64,000 nt of DNA from Arsukibacterium tuosuense (GTDB lineage: Bacteria; Pseudomonadota; Gammaproteobacteria; Enterobacterales; Alteromonadaceae). Below are positions 18,601-29,111 of the stretch, in pieces (within the stretch, counting starts at the first letter, position 1; each line of letters begins with the position of its first letter). The stretch lies in contig NZ_OBEB01000008.1 in the NCBI RefSeq assembly GCF_900215315.1, forward strand, positions 1 through 64,000, read 5' to 3'. Position numbers and translations under genes: made by a program. The notes under the pieces are model-generated. The model was not told the origin of the DNA, did no database searches, and saw only the letters and a program-made list of their open reading frames with translations.

Positions 18601-19648
18601 TCATAGTCTGGTAGCGCCAGCCGGCGAGCCCGGAAGTCTTGGTTCGCTCAGTTATGCGCATCAACGTGCAGTTAATAGCCAGACCAGCATTGAGCAAAGC
18701 GTCTCAGAAGTCGGTGTATTCAGGTTTAATACTGCGCCGGTAAATTATTTGACCATGGCCGACCCGGTGCCGGCTGCTACTGGTCAGCCGAGCGGTCGTT
18801 TTGTCCCCGCCGACTTTGCCGTTAGCGATATCAGTAGCAGCGCGGCCTGTGGCAGTTTCAGCTATATGCAGCAGCCTTTTGCCCTTGGCTTTACCTTAAC
18901 GGCGCGCAATACTCTGGGCCAGCGCACCCGCAATTATTATGGTGGTTTTGCCAATACCACCTTGCTGTTGCAGGCTGAGAATGCAGACGATGCTGTCGAT
19001 TTAACCGGCAGGCTTAGCAGTAGCGGCTTCGGCAGCTGGACGCTCGGCCAGCAAACATTCAGCACCACCGAGTTGCGGCTTAACCGCCAGGCCAGCGGTG
19101 CAGCAGACGGCCCGTTTTCAGAGCTTAGCGTGGCGTTAAATGTTATTGATGCGGATGGCAGCTTGGTGGCCAACCCTGATAGCAACGTCAGTAATATTGG
19201 CTGTGCAGCTGATGACAGCTGTAATGCTGCAGCTCTGATGCTGACGGATATTCGGTATGGCCGGATGCAAATGGCCAACGGTTTTGGCCCGGAATTTGAC
19301 GACTTGCCGGTTAATCTAACCGCTGAATACTGGGATGGCAGTCGCTTTCTTAGCAACAGTGCTGATAATTGCAGTGTTATCAGTGCTGCCAACCTTAGTT
19401 TAAGCAATAGCCTGACAAGTGCCGTTGCCAATGTGGCTGCACTGAGCGCTGGCAAAACGCCAGCAGACGGATTATTACTGTTGGCGCCTGCTGAGACAGG
19501 TACCGTTGGCGCTACCTATCAGGTACCGGTTTGGCTGCAATATGACTGGAATGACGACGGTAGTTACACTAACTCGCCGGTCGCTGAGTTTATCTTTGGT
19601 CGTTATCGCGGTAACCCACGGCAAATATACTGGCATGAGCGCTTTTAG
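15674..19648 (+). CDS. mshQ: MSHA tip-adhesin-like giant protein MshQ
   Basis: This 1324-residue exported protein ends the MSHA locus. It has a signal peptide (about residues 1-18), a small repetitive beta segment (about 85-160), a LamG/concanavalin-like domain (about 180-395) with FSGSGYISL and FIDGELDNSG, a second lectin-like domain (about 415-670), and a long Cys-containing C-terminal region of the MshQ/DUF6701 type (about 680-1324). The lectin-like folds suggest that it binds carbohydrate at the pilus tip. It is considerably rich in Asp, Gly and Ser, as extracellular proteins often are. The long antisense frames across it are shadows. Confidence 0.85.
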   Translation: MRWLLGGMLLLLSTQVLAINCEDIWTEAVRENSAAPAAINLPAALNPVFPAELEPIDYYYSGTFSSGPSRVASSANATARLFIDGSLTIESGSRFNSSNPAENFVLVVTGNLVIRDDVRINGFILAGGAVTIGADTVINGAVTAKGAIANSGTVTYRPDAISELQGGVLCETPLLLPIAEYRFDQYNWDGSIDEVADSIGSNNGQAINTATIGEGQICRASDFSGSGYISLNDLSVLGGTASLSFWINTTASGNNVGWQAPAVAGVEQTGGANDIFWGWLDASGRIGLTKGNDFAATKSTVAINNGEYRHVVLTRNASSGAFQIFIDGELDNSGALASQQGAVTTPFNDLGRVLHTNGVGVNFLTATLDEVQVYDRVLNASQVQRLYQQQNEQRDADGTVRLCPAEPLQCLADDFADDLADWVTASSRGTFTPSIVDGRLRMTQAVTNQATSATFQRLYPAADNLVIIEFDYRAYGGSGADGLAVVLSDATVTPQPGAFGGPLGYGFKPGIPGFAGGWLGFGLDEFGNFSNEGGAASIGRRRQSVVVRGSGEGTSGYRYLRGTCDNGTINRTGDCLNPRVDGNADNPHRYRFTVDSRIPDTTIVSVERDHGTGYITLIEPFDARSQFGQAAAPENFFLSLTGSTGGSTNIHELDNINICALRSSPVGQQIDHFEFDHSGQALTCKPETLTVRACANADCSQLVTDPVTATLSPATVASGGWVGGNVINFAGGTTTVDLRRNTAGNTLVGVSGSVPGTRPLSQTLCRSGAGPLTTAACNISFASAGLVFSVPDGIANQPANNIVVSAVRQSDSSQQCVPAFADVSRSVGFWSSYIDPGPTGRPVSLRLQVNGSNIGLTEGSRTPVALNFDENGEAVISVNYADAGQVQLNGRYSGTPANDDSGLILNGSDQFIRRPAGLCIINEGHCLAADSSCPVFKRAAEAFPLTISAHAWQEGSTDICANPVTPNFQQADISLSHSLVAPAGEPGSLGSLSYAHQRAVNSQTSIEQSVSEVGVFRFNTAPVNYLTMADPVPAATGQPSGRFVPADFAVSDISSSAACGSFSYMQQPFALGFTLTARNTLGQRTRNYYGGFANTTLLLQAENADDAVDLTGRLSSSGFGSWTLGQQTFSTTELRLNRQASGAADGPFSELSVALNVIDADGSLVANPDSNVSNIGCAADDSCNAAALMLTDIRYGRMQMANGFGPEFDDLPVNLTAEYWDGSRFLSNSADNCSVISAANLSLSNSLTSAVANVAALSAGKTPADGLLLLAPAETGTVGATYQVPVWLQYDWNDDGSYTNSPVAEFIFGRYRGNPRQIYWHERF

Positions 19649-19778
19649 CCGGTAGCAGCCAGCGCTTGGCAAAGTTAGCACTGGCTACGCCGGTACATAG
19701 TGCAATAAGGCTGATTAATTTCTGAAAAATGTCATAAAAGGCTATTTTCTTGGCATAGACTTACTTAGAATAGCCTGA

Positions 19779-20915
<1,137 letters not shown>

Positions 20916-20981
20916 CAGCACGCTTACCCAAAGTGATAGTGCTCTTGCTACGAGTTGGGCTCTTACTGTAATAGTTAAGTT

Positions 20982-21839
20982 ATGAACGCTATTTTCAGCC
21001 GGGGCCCGTTGTTAGGACTACGCCTGCTGCTTGCAGTGCTTTGCAGTGTCGGCTTAATGGTGGTAGATCGCTACACTGAGCGCTCTACCCAGCTTCGCAG
21101 TTTTCTCACCTCGGCGGTCAGTCCGCTGTTTTATGTTGCCAGTTTACCGGAAACCCTGCTTTCTGGTGCTACCGAACAATTTATGTCTCACCAGCGCCTG
21201 CTGGATGAAAATGCCCGTTTGAAAGAAACTCTGCTGCGCCAGAATGGCCAGTTGCAGTTGCTAGGCTATTTACAGCAGGAAAACACTAAATTGCGGGCGC
21301 TGCTGGGTTCTGCCCCGCTTACCGACGGCCAGCGCCTGGTTGCTGAAATTCTGGCCGTGTACAGCCATCCCTTCAGCCATCAGGTGGTGTTAAATAAAGG
21401 CAAAAATGACGGTGTGACTGAGCATCAGCCGTTAATTGATGAAAAAGGGGTGGTCGGCCAAATCGTCAGTGTCGGGCCGACCAGTAGCCGGGCATTACTT
21501 ATTTCTGATAATACGCATGCTATTTCAGTCCGGGCCGAACGTACCGGTATCCGCACGGTGGCCGAGGGTCTTGGCCAGTGGGATCTGCTGCGGGTGATTC
21601 ACTTACCGCAAAGCGCCGATATCCGGGTTGGCGACCGCTTACTTACTTCGGGACTGGACGGTTTATTTCCCGAGGGTTATCCGGTCGCCGAGGTCAGCCG
21701 GGTCCAGCAAGATGAAAGCCAGCCTTTTATGACCGTTTACGCCAAACCTTATGCGCAACTGGACAGAATTCGCCATGTGTTGTTGTTATGGCCAGGTGCC
21801 CGCTTAGAAGATGTAATGGATGCCGGGGAGCCAAACTAA
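20982..21839 (+). CDS. mreC: Rod-shape determining protein MreC
   Basis: This 285-residue bitopic inner-membrane protein has an N-terminal membrane helix (about residues 10-27), a coiled coil (about 68-108) and the periplasmic double beta-barrel domain (about 115-275). Motifs such as VVLNKGKNDGVTEHQPLIDEKGVVGQI and VGDRLLTSGLDGLFPEGYPV are typical. It scaffolds the elongasome and activates PBP2/RodA. The TAATG junction with mreD means direct translational coupling. Confidence 0.95.
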   Translation: MNAIFSRGPLLGLRLLLAVLCSVGLMVVDRYTERSTQLRSFLTSAVSPLFYVASLPETLLSGATEQFMSHQRLLDENARLKETLLRQNGQLQLLGYLQQENTKLRALLGSAPLTDGQRLVAEILAVYSHPFSHQVVLNKGKNDGVTEHQPLIDEKGVVGQIVSVGPTSSRALLISDNTHAISVRAERTGIRTVAEGLGQWDLLRVIHLPQSADIRVGDRLLTSGLDGLFPEGYPVAEVSRVQQDESQPFMTVYAKPYAQLDRIRHVLLLWPGARLEDVMDAGEPN

Positions 21840-22321
21840 TGCGCAGAAACGGGGGGCTTGGGTTTATTTATCTGTCTTTGCTAATTGCCTTGCTGCTGAC
21901 GGTTATGCCAATGCCACAACAGGTAAAATTATTCCGGCCAGACTGGGCATTACTGGTGGTACTTTACTGGACCATGGCGTTGCCGGGGCGGGTAAATATA
22001 CTTACTGCTTTTTTGCTGGGCTTTTTAACGGATGTGCTGGTCGGAACCGTGTTAGGGGTCAATGCGCTGGCATTTTCAGTCGTCACCTTTATTGTTGCGG
22101 TTAACCATCTAAAGATCCGGAACTTTTCGGTGATCCAGCAAGCCTTACTGATAGGCCTGTTTTTAGCGTTGTATCATTTACTGCTGTTCTGGCTCAGCCA
22201 CTTTTTAACCGGAGTGTACTTTTTACCTGCTTATTTGTGGCCGGTGTTAACGGGTATGTTGGTATGGCCCTGGCTATTCTGGTTATTAAGGCGCTATCGC
22301 CGGCAGTTTAAGATCCAATAA
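21839..22321 (+). CDS. mreD: Rod-shape determining protein MreD
   Basis: This 160-residue integral membrane protein has about five helices, close to the 162 residues of E. coli MreD. The start is the ATG overlapping the mreC stop (TAATG). A longer frame beginning at 21788 would lie inside mreC and is not used. The FRPDWALLVVLYWTMALPGRVN segment is characteristic. Confidence 0.93.
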   Translation: MRRNGGLGFIYLSLLIALLLTVMPMPQQVKLFRPDWALLVVLYWTMALPGRVNILTAFLLGFLTDVLVGTVLGVNALAFSVVTFIVAVNHLKIRNFSVIQQALLIGLFLALYHLLLFWLSHFLTGVYFLPAYLWPVLTGMLVWPWLFWLLRRYRRQFKIQ

Positions 22322-22353
22322 TTTACGTTGCAACACGATTAAGATCCTAAATA

Positions 22354-22926
22354 ATGTATCCAGAAATTGCACTTGCATCTGCTTCACCCCGGCGTCGTGA
22401 GCTGCTGCAACAAATTGCCGTGTCATTTAGCCTGGTACAGGTCAATGTCGATGAGCGTCATCTGGGCAATGAAAGCCCGCAGGTGTACGTGGCCAGACTG
22501 GCTAACGCCAAGGCCCTGGCTGGCGCTGAAAAAATAAAATTTTCTGTGCCGGTAATGGGCGCAGATACCATCGTCGTGGTAGATCAACATATTCTGGGTA
22601 AGCCGGTCGATCAGGCTGACTTCAGCCGGATGATGCAATTGTTGTCAGGGCGTTGTCATCAGGTAATGACCGCAGTGGCACTGGTTGGCCAGCACCGCAC
22701 CGATGACTGCTGTGTCATTACCGAGGTGTGTTTCCGTGAGCTTAGTGCGGCTGATATAACCGCCTACTGGCAAACAGGCGAACCCCTGGATAAGGCCGGT
22801 GGCTATGGCATTCAGGGCCAGGGTGGCCGCTTTGTCAGCCATATCAGTGGCAGCTACAGCGCTGTTGTGGGTTTGCCATTGTGCGAAACCGATCTTTTAT
22901 TACGTAACTGGCAGGAGCAGGCATGA
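22354..22926 (+). CDS. yhdE: Maf-family nucleotide pyrophosphatase (YhdE-like dTTP/UTP pyrophosphatase)
   Basis: This 190-residue Maf/HAM1-fold house-cleaning enzyme hydrolyses non-canonical and canonical nucleoside triphosphates (dTTP/UTP in the YhdE branch). The signature ALASASPRRRELL (about residues 6-18), GADTIVV (about 69-75) and KAGGYGIQGQG (about 147-157) carry the catalytic and base-recognition residues. It occupies the conserved place between mreD and rng and overlaps rng by 4 bp. Confidence 0.93.
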   Translation: MYPEIALASASPRRRELLQQIAVSFSLVQVNVDERHLGNESPQVYVARLANAKALAGAEKIKFSVPVMGADTIVVVDQHILGKPVDQADFSRMMQLLSGRCHQVMTAVALVGQHRTDDCCVITEVCFRELSAADITAYWQTGEPLDKAGGYGIQGQGGRFVSHISGSYSAVVGLPLCETDLLLRNWQEQA

Positions 22927-24389
22927 GTGCAGAACTACTGTTAAACGTTACGCCGACCGAAACCCGGGTAGCGCTGATTGAAAACGGTGTGCTACAGGAG
23001 CTACATATCGAACGCCAGGCCAAACTGGGACTGGTTGGCAATATTTATGTCGGTAAAGTCAGCCGGGTATTACCCGGGATGCAGGCCGCCTTTGTTGATA
23101 TTGGTCTGGATAAAGCGGCATTTTTGCATGCCTCTGACATCGTGCAGCACAATGAAAGCAACGAGCAGGACAGTAAACCCGCCGTCAGTAAGGACATCCG
23201 GGTACTGGTGCGTGAAGGCCAGCATTTACTGGTGCAGGTGGTAAAAGATCCGCTGGGTACCAAAGGTGCCCGTTTAACTACCGATATTACCCTGCCATCA
23301 CGCTATCTGGTGTTTATGCCTGACTCTAACCATGTCGGGGTATCGCAGCGCCTGGAAAGTGAAGCAGAGCGTAAGCGCTTAAAAGATATTGTCAGTGATT
23401 GTCTGGATGACAGTGGTGGCTTTATTGTCCGCACTGCTGCCGAAGGGGCTGGCGCCGATGAGTTGGTACAGGACGCTAAATTTTTAAAAAAGCTCTGGAG
23501 TAAAATTGTAAAGCGTAAGCAGAAAACCCGCAAAGAAGGCGTGGTTTATGAAGACCTTACCCTGTGTTACCGGATTTTGCGTGACTTTGTCGGCAGCGAG
23601 CTGGAGCGGGTTCGTATCGATTCTAAAATTACCTTTCAGCAACTTACTGCCTTTTGCGAAGAGTTTATGCCGCACATTTCGCCATTGCTGGAGTATTACC
23701 CCGGTGAGCGGCCCATTTTCGATATGTTTGACGTTGAAAATGAAATACAGCGGGCGCTCGAGCGCAAAGTGCCACTGAAAAGTGGTGGCTACCTGATTAT
23801 TGACCAGACCGAGGCAATGACCACTATCGATGTGAATACCGGCGCTTTTGTTGGCCATCGTAATCTGGAAGAGACTATATTTAATACCAATACCGAAGCG
23901 ACGCAGGCCATTGCCCGCCAGCTGCGGTTACGTAATCTGGGCGGTATTATTATTATCGATTTTATCGATATGCAGAGTACCGAGCATCAACGACGGGTAT
24001 ATCACAGCCTGGAGTTAGCCTTGTCCCGTGATCGGGCAAAAACCAATATTCATGGCTTCTCGGCCCTGGGCCTGGTAGAGATGACCCGGAAAAGAACCCG
24101 GGAAAGCCTGGAACATATTCTGTGCTCTGAGTGTCCGGTATGTAAGGGCCGCGGTACCTTAAAAACCGTTGAGACGGTATGTTTTGAAATTTTGCGGGAA
24201 ATCGTCCGGGTAAACCGGGCCTATGCCGCAGATAAATTTGCGGTTTACGTGTCGCCGGTGGTGAAAGACGCCCTGACTACCGACGAGTTTCATAGCCTGG
24301 CGGAGTTACAGGTTTTTATTGGCAAGCAAATAATTATTTATGGTGAGCCGATGTACACGCAGGAGCAATTTGATGTGGTGATGATGTAG
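22923..24389 (+). CDS. rng: Ribonuclease G
   Basis: This 488-residue endoribonuclease matures 16S rRNA 5' ends and turns over some mRNAs. It has an S1 domain (about residues 35-125), an RNase-H-like and DNase-I-like catalytic core with the metal-binding TTIDVNTGAFVG and GGIIIIDFIDM (about 300-350), and the zinc-link CSECPVCKGRG (about 403-413). It ends without the long C-terminal scaffold of RNase E. It overlaps maf and yhdP. Confidence 0.95.
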   Translation: MSAELLLNVTPTETRVALIENGVLQELHIERQAKLGLVGNIYVGKVSRVLPGMQAAFVDIGLDKAAFLHASDIVQHNESNEQDSKPAVSKDIRVLVREGQHLLVQVVKDPLGTKGARLTTDITLPSRYLVFMPDSNHVGVSQRLESEAERKRLKDIVSDCLDDSGGFIVRTAAEGAGADELVQDAKFLKKLWSKIVKRKQKTRKEGVVYEDLTLCYRILRDFVGSELERVRIDSKITFQQLTAFCEEFMPHISPLLEYYPGERPIFDMFDVENEIQRALERKVPLKSGGYLIIDQTEAMTTIDVNTGAFVGHRNLEETIFNTNTEATQAIARQLRLRNLGGIIIIDFIDMQSTEHQRRVYHSLELALSRDRAKTNIHGFSALGLVEMTRKRTRESLEHILCSECPVCKGRGTLKTVETVCFEILREIVRVNRAYAADKFAVYVSPVVKDALTTDEFHSLAELQVFIGKQIIIYGEPMYTQEQFDVVMM

Positions 24390-27300
24390 TGCAACAAGCA
24401 ACCCGGGTCTGCTTTTATTGTTTACATAAAATCTGGCTATTGCTGGCCATAGGTCTGGTGCTGCTTGCTACTCTGGTTTCGGTATTACGTCTGGCATTAC
24501 CCTATGCCGACAGTTATAAACATCATCTGGAAAATCTGCTTGCCAACCAGCTGGGCACCCCGGTTCAGATAGCGGAGATCAGCGCGGGCTGGCAAAAGCT
24601 TGGCCCGGCGATGGTGCTGAACCAAATGCAGCTGGGTAGCCCACAGCAGGGTGTGCAGCTGAGTATTGAACAAACCCGGGTCCATTTTGATTTCTGGCAA
24701 AGTTTGCGCAGTTTGCAATTGCGGGCCGAGCATTTCGAACTCAGAGGGCTGCGCTATGCCATTGATAGCAGTACTTTACTGAATCGTCCGCAAACTAATC
24801 AACCCCTTGATGCTGTACCGGCGATTAACGCCCTGGAACAATTATTTTTTCGCCAGTTAAACCATTTTACTTTGCTTGACAGTGAGCTGGTGTTAACTGC
24901 TGACGGTAGCGACGATATCGTGATCTCAGTTGATAAGCTGGACTGGCGCAATGAGGGTGAGCGTCATCAGGGCATTGGTGAGCTGGCAGTAGCTGATATT
25001 ACTGGCAACACCTTATCTTTTATTATTGATTTATACGGCCCGAGCTTAGATCAGGCATTTGGTCAGATATTCCTGGAAAGCCGCGAGCTGGACATACTAC
25101 CGTGGTTTCAGCAGTCGTTGCCACAAACCGGCCGTCTGGATCAAGCCGATATTAACTTTCAGGCCTGGGGCCGGGTCGACAAGGGCGAAATACAACGATT
25201 CCAGATTGAACTGGCTGACAACAGTTTAAGCTGGCAACGACAGGGCCAGGCGCATCAGTTGAAACTGGGGCCAGGCCAGTTGTTGTGGTATCCAACGGAA
25301 AATGGCTGGTCGCTCTATTCCGGGCCTCTGGCCTTATCTGACGGTCAGGCGCTATGGCCTGAACTGACCGTGCAGCTGCATAAAAAATCAGTCGGCTGGC
25401 ATGGTCAGTTGCAGCAACTAAAACTGGATGCTCTGGCCCCACTGAGCCAGTTGCTAAGTGATGAAATACCGCAGCTGGCACGATTGACCACCACTGAATT
25501 GCAGGGTGAACTGAACCAGGCGCAGTGGCAGTTGCAAAGCCGGGATAACTGGCAACTGCAGGGCCAGCTAACTAATTTAAGCAAAACAAGCAGCAATGAG
25601 CTGCCGGGCTTAAACGCCCTTGACGGCAAATTCTGGGCCGCGTCCCATGCGGCAGGCTTAACCCTGAGCGGCCAGCAAAGTGAGTTGCAATGGCCCGGTA
25701 TGTTCAGTGCGCCTATCCCCTATCAGCAGTTACAGTTAAGTTTGTTAGCCAGGAAAAATACTGCGGGTATCTGGCAAATTCAGTTACCGTCACTGCAACT
25801 CGACACAGCCGATTTTAGCCTGACTGGTAGTATGCAATGGAGTATGCAACAACAGCCTGAGCTGAGCTTATTTGCGGTATTAACCGGTGCCAGAGCCAGC
25901 GAGGTGGGGCGCTATCTGCCACTGCGTTACCTGCCAGAAAAAACCAGAGAGTATTTAAGCAATGCGATTATCGATGGCCAGCTGGAGCAGGCTGCGGTGT
26001 TATGGCAGGGGCAACCTGCGCAGTATCCTTTTGCTGACGCTGAGGGCATATTCCAGGTTGAGGCAAAGGTTAACGACGCCAGCTTTCAGTTTAATCCGCA
26101 GTGGCCTTCGTTAGAACAACTTAACAGCCGGTTATGGTTTGAAAATGCAGCAATGCAAATCAGCACCGACAGTGCCAGTATTGCCGGTATCCCATTGCAG
26201 GGCGTTGTTAAGGCTGATATTGCCAATTTGCTTGATGCCGAATACCTGACTATTGAAATCGACAGCGAACTACAGTTAAGTGAAGCAACCGGGTTGATTA
26301 ACGCCTCGCCGCTGCGTGATAATTTAGGCAAAGTATTACGACAACTGGCACCAACCGGCGCCGCCCAGGCTGATATTGCGCTACAGCTCGGTTTGCGCCA
26401 GCCTGCAGTTGAGGCCAGCGGCACTATCACCCTTGACAAGGTGAGCCTGGATTTAACCGCACCGCAGCTTGCTATCCGCCAGTTAACGGGCGAGGTAAGC
26501 TTCCGGGATAGTGACGTAAATGCAGAAAATCTTAAATTTAACTGGCGCGAGCTACCGGTAACAGCCAGCCTCGACGGCCAGCAGCAGGCCGACTATTACC
26601 AGTTTAACCTCGCTGCTGAGGCAAGCAATGGCAGCAGTAATGTGGTGCAAGCACTGTGGCCCGACGCGGCAGCATTAGTGCGCGGTGAGCTGGACTGGCA
26701 ACTGGCATTAGCATTGCAATTACAAAGTGATGACTTCAGCTATAACTCAACCCTTAGTGCCGATTTAACCAATACCGCATTGCTGCTGCCAGCGCCCTAC
26801 CAAAAAGCGACAGCAACAAGGGCAAAGCTTAATATCGGCGCTGAGGGCAATAGTCAGCAGGGGCTGCTCAGCCTGAACTATGCTGATCAGCTGTATTTCA
26901 CTGCCGAACTTGACCATACCGATGCCCGGGTGCGCCGGGCAAATCTGAGCCTGGGACCGGAAAATGCCGGTATTAACGGGCCGCACTTTACCATTGACGT
27001 CGATGTTGCGCATGCAGAACTGTTACCGTGGCAGCAGCTGCTTAGTGAGCAGTTGGTTAATCGCGACCAGGACGACAGCGGGTTAATGCCGCCATTAAGC
27101 AGGGTGCGGGGCCGGATAGCTAAACTTGGCTTAGTCGCGGGTAGCGCCCTGACTAATACCGTATTTGAACTGGAGCCGGGGCAGGATGCCTGGCACCTGC
27201 GGTTGCATGGTACTGAAATAGCCAGTCGTTGGGCGTTCAGTCATGACTGGCAGCAGCAGGGGCTGCGGGCTGAAATAGATTATCTGCATTTGCCGTTACC

Positions 27301-28288
27301 CGGTAACCGCCAAAACCAGGCAGTGGCGCAAACCCCATCAGACGAGGCTGTTGCTTTGGCCACACCGGACGAGGCACTGCCGCAACTGCAGGCCAGTTTG
27401 CTGACCCTGCCGCCGTTAACGGTAAAATGTAACGATTGCTCAGTGGGAAACTACCAGTTTGGACGACTTGAGCTGGCCGCAAGCGGACAGGACGACCACT
27501 GGCAACTTTCAGAATTTAACAGCCGCTACAAAGACAACGAACTGGCTGTGCAGGGTAACTGGTTCCCTGATGAACAGTTAGGGGTTACCGAACTGAGTGG
27601 TCGTTTTCAAAGCCCCAATCTCGGAGCATTGTTAAACGAATTGCAATTGACTACCGGGATCAGTGGCAGCCGGGCCGATATGAGCTTTAAGCTGAACTGG
27701 CCGGCGGCACCCACTCAGTTTGAGCTGGCAAAACTGAATGGGCAGTTACAGTTTAACCTGGGCGAAGGGGCCTTAACGGAAGTGAGCGATCAGGGGGCCC
27801 GGTTATTTTCTATTTTCAGCCTTGATTCGCTGGTACGCAAATTACGGCTGGATTTTCGCGATGTATTCTCCAAAGGTTTCTTTTATAACAAAATGAGCGG
27901 TGACCTGGCGATTCACAAGGGCGTAGTGCAAACCAGTGACACCACCATCGATGGTGTCCCCGGTAATCTGGCTATTCAGGGCTATGCTGATCTGGTTAAT
28001 TCAGAGCTGGATTATCAAATGTCATTTTCGCCTAAAGTCACCTCCAGTTTACCGGTTATTATTGCCTGGATGGTTAACCCGGCAACGGGTCTGGCTGCCC
28101 TGGCGCTGGACGAAGTGTTTCAGTCGGCAGAGGTGATCTCCCGAATTAACTTTACCGTGACCGGTACCTTTGAACAGCCGGTGGTAACCGAAGTGAATCG
28201 CCACAGTACTGAAGTGCCGGTACCGGTGCGGATAGCGCAGCCTGAGACGGTTATTGACTTAGAGGAGCAACAGCCCCGTGGCGACTAA
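24389..28288 (+). CDS. yhdP: AsmA-like lipid-transfer protein YhdP
   Basis: This 1299-residue protein has one N-terminal membrane helix (about residues 13-34) and a very long repeating-groove beta-rich periplasmic body of the YhdP/TamB/AsmA superfamily. Its C-terminal AsmA-like block (about 1100-1260) contains the highly conserved ARLFSIFSLDSLVRKLRLDF and FDGVPGNL-like segments. In E. coli YhdP moves phospholipid between inner and outer membranes together with TamB and YdbH. The GTG start overlaps the rng stop by one base. It overlaps the nitrilase gene by 11 bp. Confidence 0.9.
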   Translation: MQQATRVCFYCLHKIWLLLAIGLVLLATLVSVLRLALPYADSYKHHLENLLANQLGTPVQIAEISAGWQKLGPAMVLNQMQLGSPQQGVQLSIEQTRVHFDFWQSLRSLQLRAEHFELRGLRYAIDSSTLLNRPQTNQPLDAVPAINALEQLFFRQLNHFTLLDSELVLTADGSDDIVISVDKLDWRNEGERHQGIGELAVADITGNTLSFIIDLYGPSLDQAFGQIFLESRELDILPWFQQSLPQTGRLDQADINFQAWGRVDKGEIQRFQIELADNSLSWQRQGQAHQLKLGPGQLLWYPTENGWSLYSGPLALSDGQALWPELTVQLHKKSVGWHGQLQQLKLDALAPLSQLLSDEIPQLARLTTTELQGELNQAQWQLQSRDNWQLQGQLTNLSKTSSNELPGLNALDGKFWAASHAAGLTLSGQQSELQWPGMFSAPIPYQQLQLSLLARKNTAGIWQIQLPSLQLDTADFSLTGSMQWSMQQQPELSLFAVLTGARASEVGRYLPLRYLPEKTREYLSNAIIDGQLEQAAVLWQGQPAQYPFADAEGIFQVEAKVNDASFQFNPQWPSLEQLNSRLWFENAAMQISTDSASIAGIPLQGVVKADIANLLDAEYLTIEIDSELQLSEATGLINASPLRDNLGKVLRQLAPTGAAQADIALQLGLRQPAVEASGTITLDKVSLDLTAPQLAIRQLTGEVSFRDSDVNAENLKFNWRELPVTASLDGQQQADYYQFNLAAEASNGSSNVVQALWPDAAALVRGELDWQLALALQLQSDDFSYNSTLSADLTNTALLLPAPYQKATATRAKLNIGAEGNSQQGLLSLNYADQLYFTAELDHTDARVRRANLSLGPENAGINGPHFTIDVDVAHAELLPWQQLLSEQLVNRDQDDSGLMPPLSRVRGRIAKLGLVAGSALTNTVFELEPGQDAWHLRLHGTEIASRWAFSHDWQQQGLRAEIDYLHLPLPGNRQNQAVAQTPSDEAVALATPDEALPQLQASLLTLPPLTVKCNDCSVGNYQFGRLELAASGQDDHWQLSEFNSRYKDNELAVQGNWFPDEQLGVTELSGRFQSPNLGALLNELQLTTGISGSRADMSFKLNWPAAPTQFELAKLNGQLQFNLGEGALTEVSDQGARLFSIFSLDSLVRKLRLDFRDVFSKGFFYNKMSGDLAIHKGVVQTSDTTIDGVPGNLAIQGYADLVNSELDYQMSFSPKVTSSLPVIIAWMVNPATGLAALALDEVFQSAEVISRINFTVTGTFEQPVVTEVNRHSTEVPVPVRIAQPETVIDLEEQQPRGD

Positions 28289-29111
28289 CTGGCGCTTATC
28301 GGCAATCCAGTTAACCAGCGGCCCTGAGCCTTTGGCCAACCTGGCTGCAGTAAAACAGTACCTGCAACAACTACCACAGGCAGCGCAACATCTGGTGTTG
28401 TTACCGGAATGTTTTGCGGTATTTGGTGGCGGTGACAAATTACAGCTGGCCCACCAGGCTGCTATCGGCGAAGGGGTTATTCAGCAGGCTTGCCGGCAAC
28501 TGGCTACAGAGTTTGGTGTGTATCTGGTCGCCGGCAGTCAGCCAACCACTACCCTTAATCCTGAGCGCTTTGCAGCCAGCTGCCTGGTATACAGCCCCGC
28601 AGGTGAACTGCTGGCCGATTATCAGAAACTGCATTTGTTTGACGTCAATGTGGCTGATAACACCGGCAGCTACCGTGAGTCGGCCACCACCTTGCCGGGT
28701 GAAAAGATCAGCCTATGCCAATTACCTGATCTGAAACTGGGGCTGAGTATATGCTATGATGTGCGCTTTCCCGGTTTAATGCAGGCATTAGCCGCCAAAG
28801 GTATGCAGCTGTTAACGGTACCGTCGGCTTTTACCCGGCCAACCGGCGCGGCCCACTGGCACACGTTGTTAAAAGCCCGGGCCATCGAAAACCAGTGTTT
28901 TGTGCTGGCGGCTAATCAAACCGGCGTGCATGCTAATGGTCGCGAAACCTATGGCCACAGCCTGATTATCGACCCCTGGGGCGAGGTACTCGCTGACGCA
29001 GGCACCGGCCCCGGCTGGGTATCGGCGTTGGTCGATATCAACCAGTGTCAGCAACTCGGCCAGAAAATGCCGGTCCACCAGCACAATCGTTTTAACAGTG
29101 AGCTGAAATAA
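28278..29111 (+). CDS. Carbon-nitrogen hydrolase (nitrilase family, deaminated-glutathione amidase-like)
   Basis: This 277-residue nitrilase-fold amidase has the catalytic Glu-Lys-Cys triad: LLPECF (Glu near residue 44), YQKLHLFD (Lys near 116) and [10 protein letters not shown] (Cys near 157). The DVRFP after the Cys and the KLHLFDV motif place it with Nit1/YbeM-type enzymes that hydrolyse deaminated glutathione. That substrate is inferred from the family. It starts with GTG inside the end of yhdP and ends one base into tldD, a common arrangement in Alteromonadales. Confidence 0.85.
   Translation: MATNWRLSAIQLTSGPEPLANLAAVKQYLQQLPQAAQHLVLLPECFAVFGGGDKLQLAHQAAIGEGVIQQACRQLATEFGVYLVAGSQPTTTLNPERFAASCLVYSPAGELLADYQKLHLFDVNVADNTGSYRESATTLPGEKISLCQLPDLKLGLSICYDVRFPGLMQALAAKGMQLLTVPSAFTRPTGAAHWHTLLKARAIENQCFVLAANQTGVHANGRETYGHSLIIDPWGEVLADAGTGPGWVSALVDINQCQQLGQKMPVHQHNRFNSELK

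Noticed and set aside
18937-19455. Long minus-strand open frame inside mshQ
   Set aside because: It is a shadow of mshQ codon usage without start signals or recognisable domain.
19741-19775. Sigma-70 promoter for mreB (TTGGCA and TAGAAT)
   Set aside because: The two hexamers are only 10 bp apart, too close to act together.
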